NCBI GenBank assembly: GCA_016946835.1
Contig: JACVTC010000009.1
Location: forward strand, 51,001-115,000
DNA length: 64,000 nt
Direction: 5' to 3'
Source: Neocallimastix lanati (nom. inval.)
Taxonomy: Eukaryota > Neocallimastigomycota > Neocallimastigomycetes > Neocallimastigales > Neocallimastigaceae
Shown piece by piece: positions 63,611 to 64,000 of the stretch. A program made the translations under genes and the position numbers. The notes beneath the pieces are model-generated. The model did not search any database, was not told the origin of the DNA, and saw only the letters and a program-made list of their open reading frames with translations. Each line of letters begins with the position of its first letter. Positions within the stretch are counted from its first letter, which is position 1.

Positions 63611-64000
63611 TTTTTTTTTGGATGAGATCAGTTTCGAATATGAAAGGAAGAGCTCGAGATCTCGATTTCGATTGAGCAAGAATTGGAGCACAAATGAAAA
63701 AAAAATTTTTTTTAGAATTTGATTAGTTTCAAAGGATTTTTTTTTTTTTTTTTTGAGTTTCAGATGACCAACTGGAACCTTATATATATAATATAATATT
63801 TTTCCTAAAAAGAGAGGTTAGAGGATGAGCCAGTTTGGCAGAACCAGGAAATAAAACGTAGTGGGAATATAGACATTACCTAAAGAACATTTAAGAGTGA
63901 TTCCATAGACTATAGGTTGTTACAAGAAATAAGATGAGTATAGGAATTATCTTGTTTCAAGAACCGCTTGATATGAGACATAATATCCCAAGATTATAAA
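63611..64000 (-). pseudogene. Fragment of a second chromovirus pol (right edge)
   Basis: Minus-strand translation gives SAKLAHPLTSLFRKN near 63790-63850, matching the RT/RNase H connection motif ALTHP of the neighbouring element (59945-60000). The nucleotide phrase around GGATGAGCCAGTTTGGCAGA resembles GGATGAGTCAATGCGGCTAA there. It runs off the window. Confidence 0.5.

Noticed and set aside
63361..63675. Plus frame of 104 codons
   Set aside because: It crosses the chromovirus LTR, and the matching LTR at 57.1-57.7 kb breaks the frame.

Overview
The window is very AT-rich eukaryotic DNA. It has long homopolymer and trinucleotide tracts, Asn-rich proteins, spliced host genes with GTAAGT-like donors, and dense retrotransposon debris. 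The spliced Rab7/Ypt7, SKP1 and SH3 genes plus Ty3/chromovirus, Ty1/copia and MULE elements fit an early-diverging fungus. An anaerobic gut fungus (Neocallimastigomycota) is my best guess, an inference from composition and gene style only. No tRNA, rRNA or CRISPR locus was recognised.

Layout. 1-6.3 kb: end of a plus-strand Ty3-like element (Asn-rich protease region, 380-bp LTR), then pieces of MULE DNA transposons. 6.6-14.55 kb: two decayed minus-strand Ty3-like elements in a row, one split by a 705-bp solo LTR with a clean 5-bp target duplication. 14.55-18.0 kb: LTR debris without genes. 18,019-24,205: a complete, young LTR element (5-bp TSD, near-identical 208/209-bp LTRs, primer-binding site, polypurine tract) with no recognisable gag or pol. 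It carries instead an intronless gene for a secreted, C-terminally anchored clan-CD cysteine peptidase-like protein, followed by about 2.4 kb of repeated hairpin modules. 26.8-37.35 kb: a plus-strand Ty3 element whose 3' LTR is split by a copia-type element that is itself internally deleted.

37.8-53.5 kb is the host-gene part, all on the minus strand: a five-exon RAB7/YPT7 gene, a four-exon gene for a large low-complexity protein ending in an SH3 domain (one intron holds a long ATT microsatellite), and a three-exon SKP1 gene. Copia debris carrying a MITE lies between the first two. 55.5-64 kb: a copia relic holding a poly(A)-tailed, non-coding, GC-elevated retroposon that itself holds a solo Ty3 LTR; then a decayed minus-strand chromovirus with LTRs and a chromodomain; then part of another chromovirus at the right edge.

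The most notable object is the 6.2-kb gene-carrying LTR element. Its ends use the same copia-type signals as the copia elements in the window: a primer-binding site complementary to the anticodon arm of tRNA-Lys(CUU), and a G-rich polypurine tract. This makes it a plausible passenger of the copia machinery. Its peptidase gene has a one-base frameshift at a homopolymer, and its second, papain-like domain appears to lack both expected catalytic residues.
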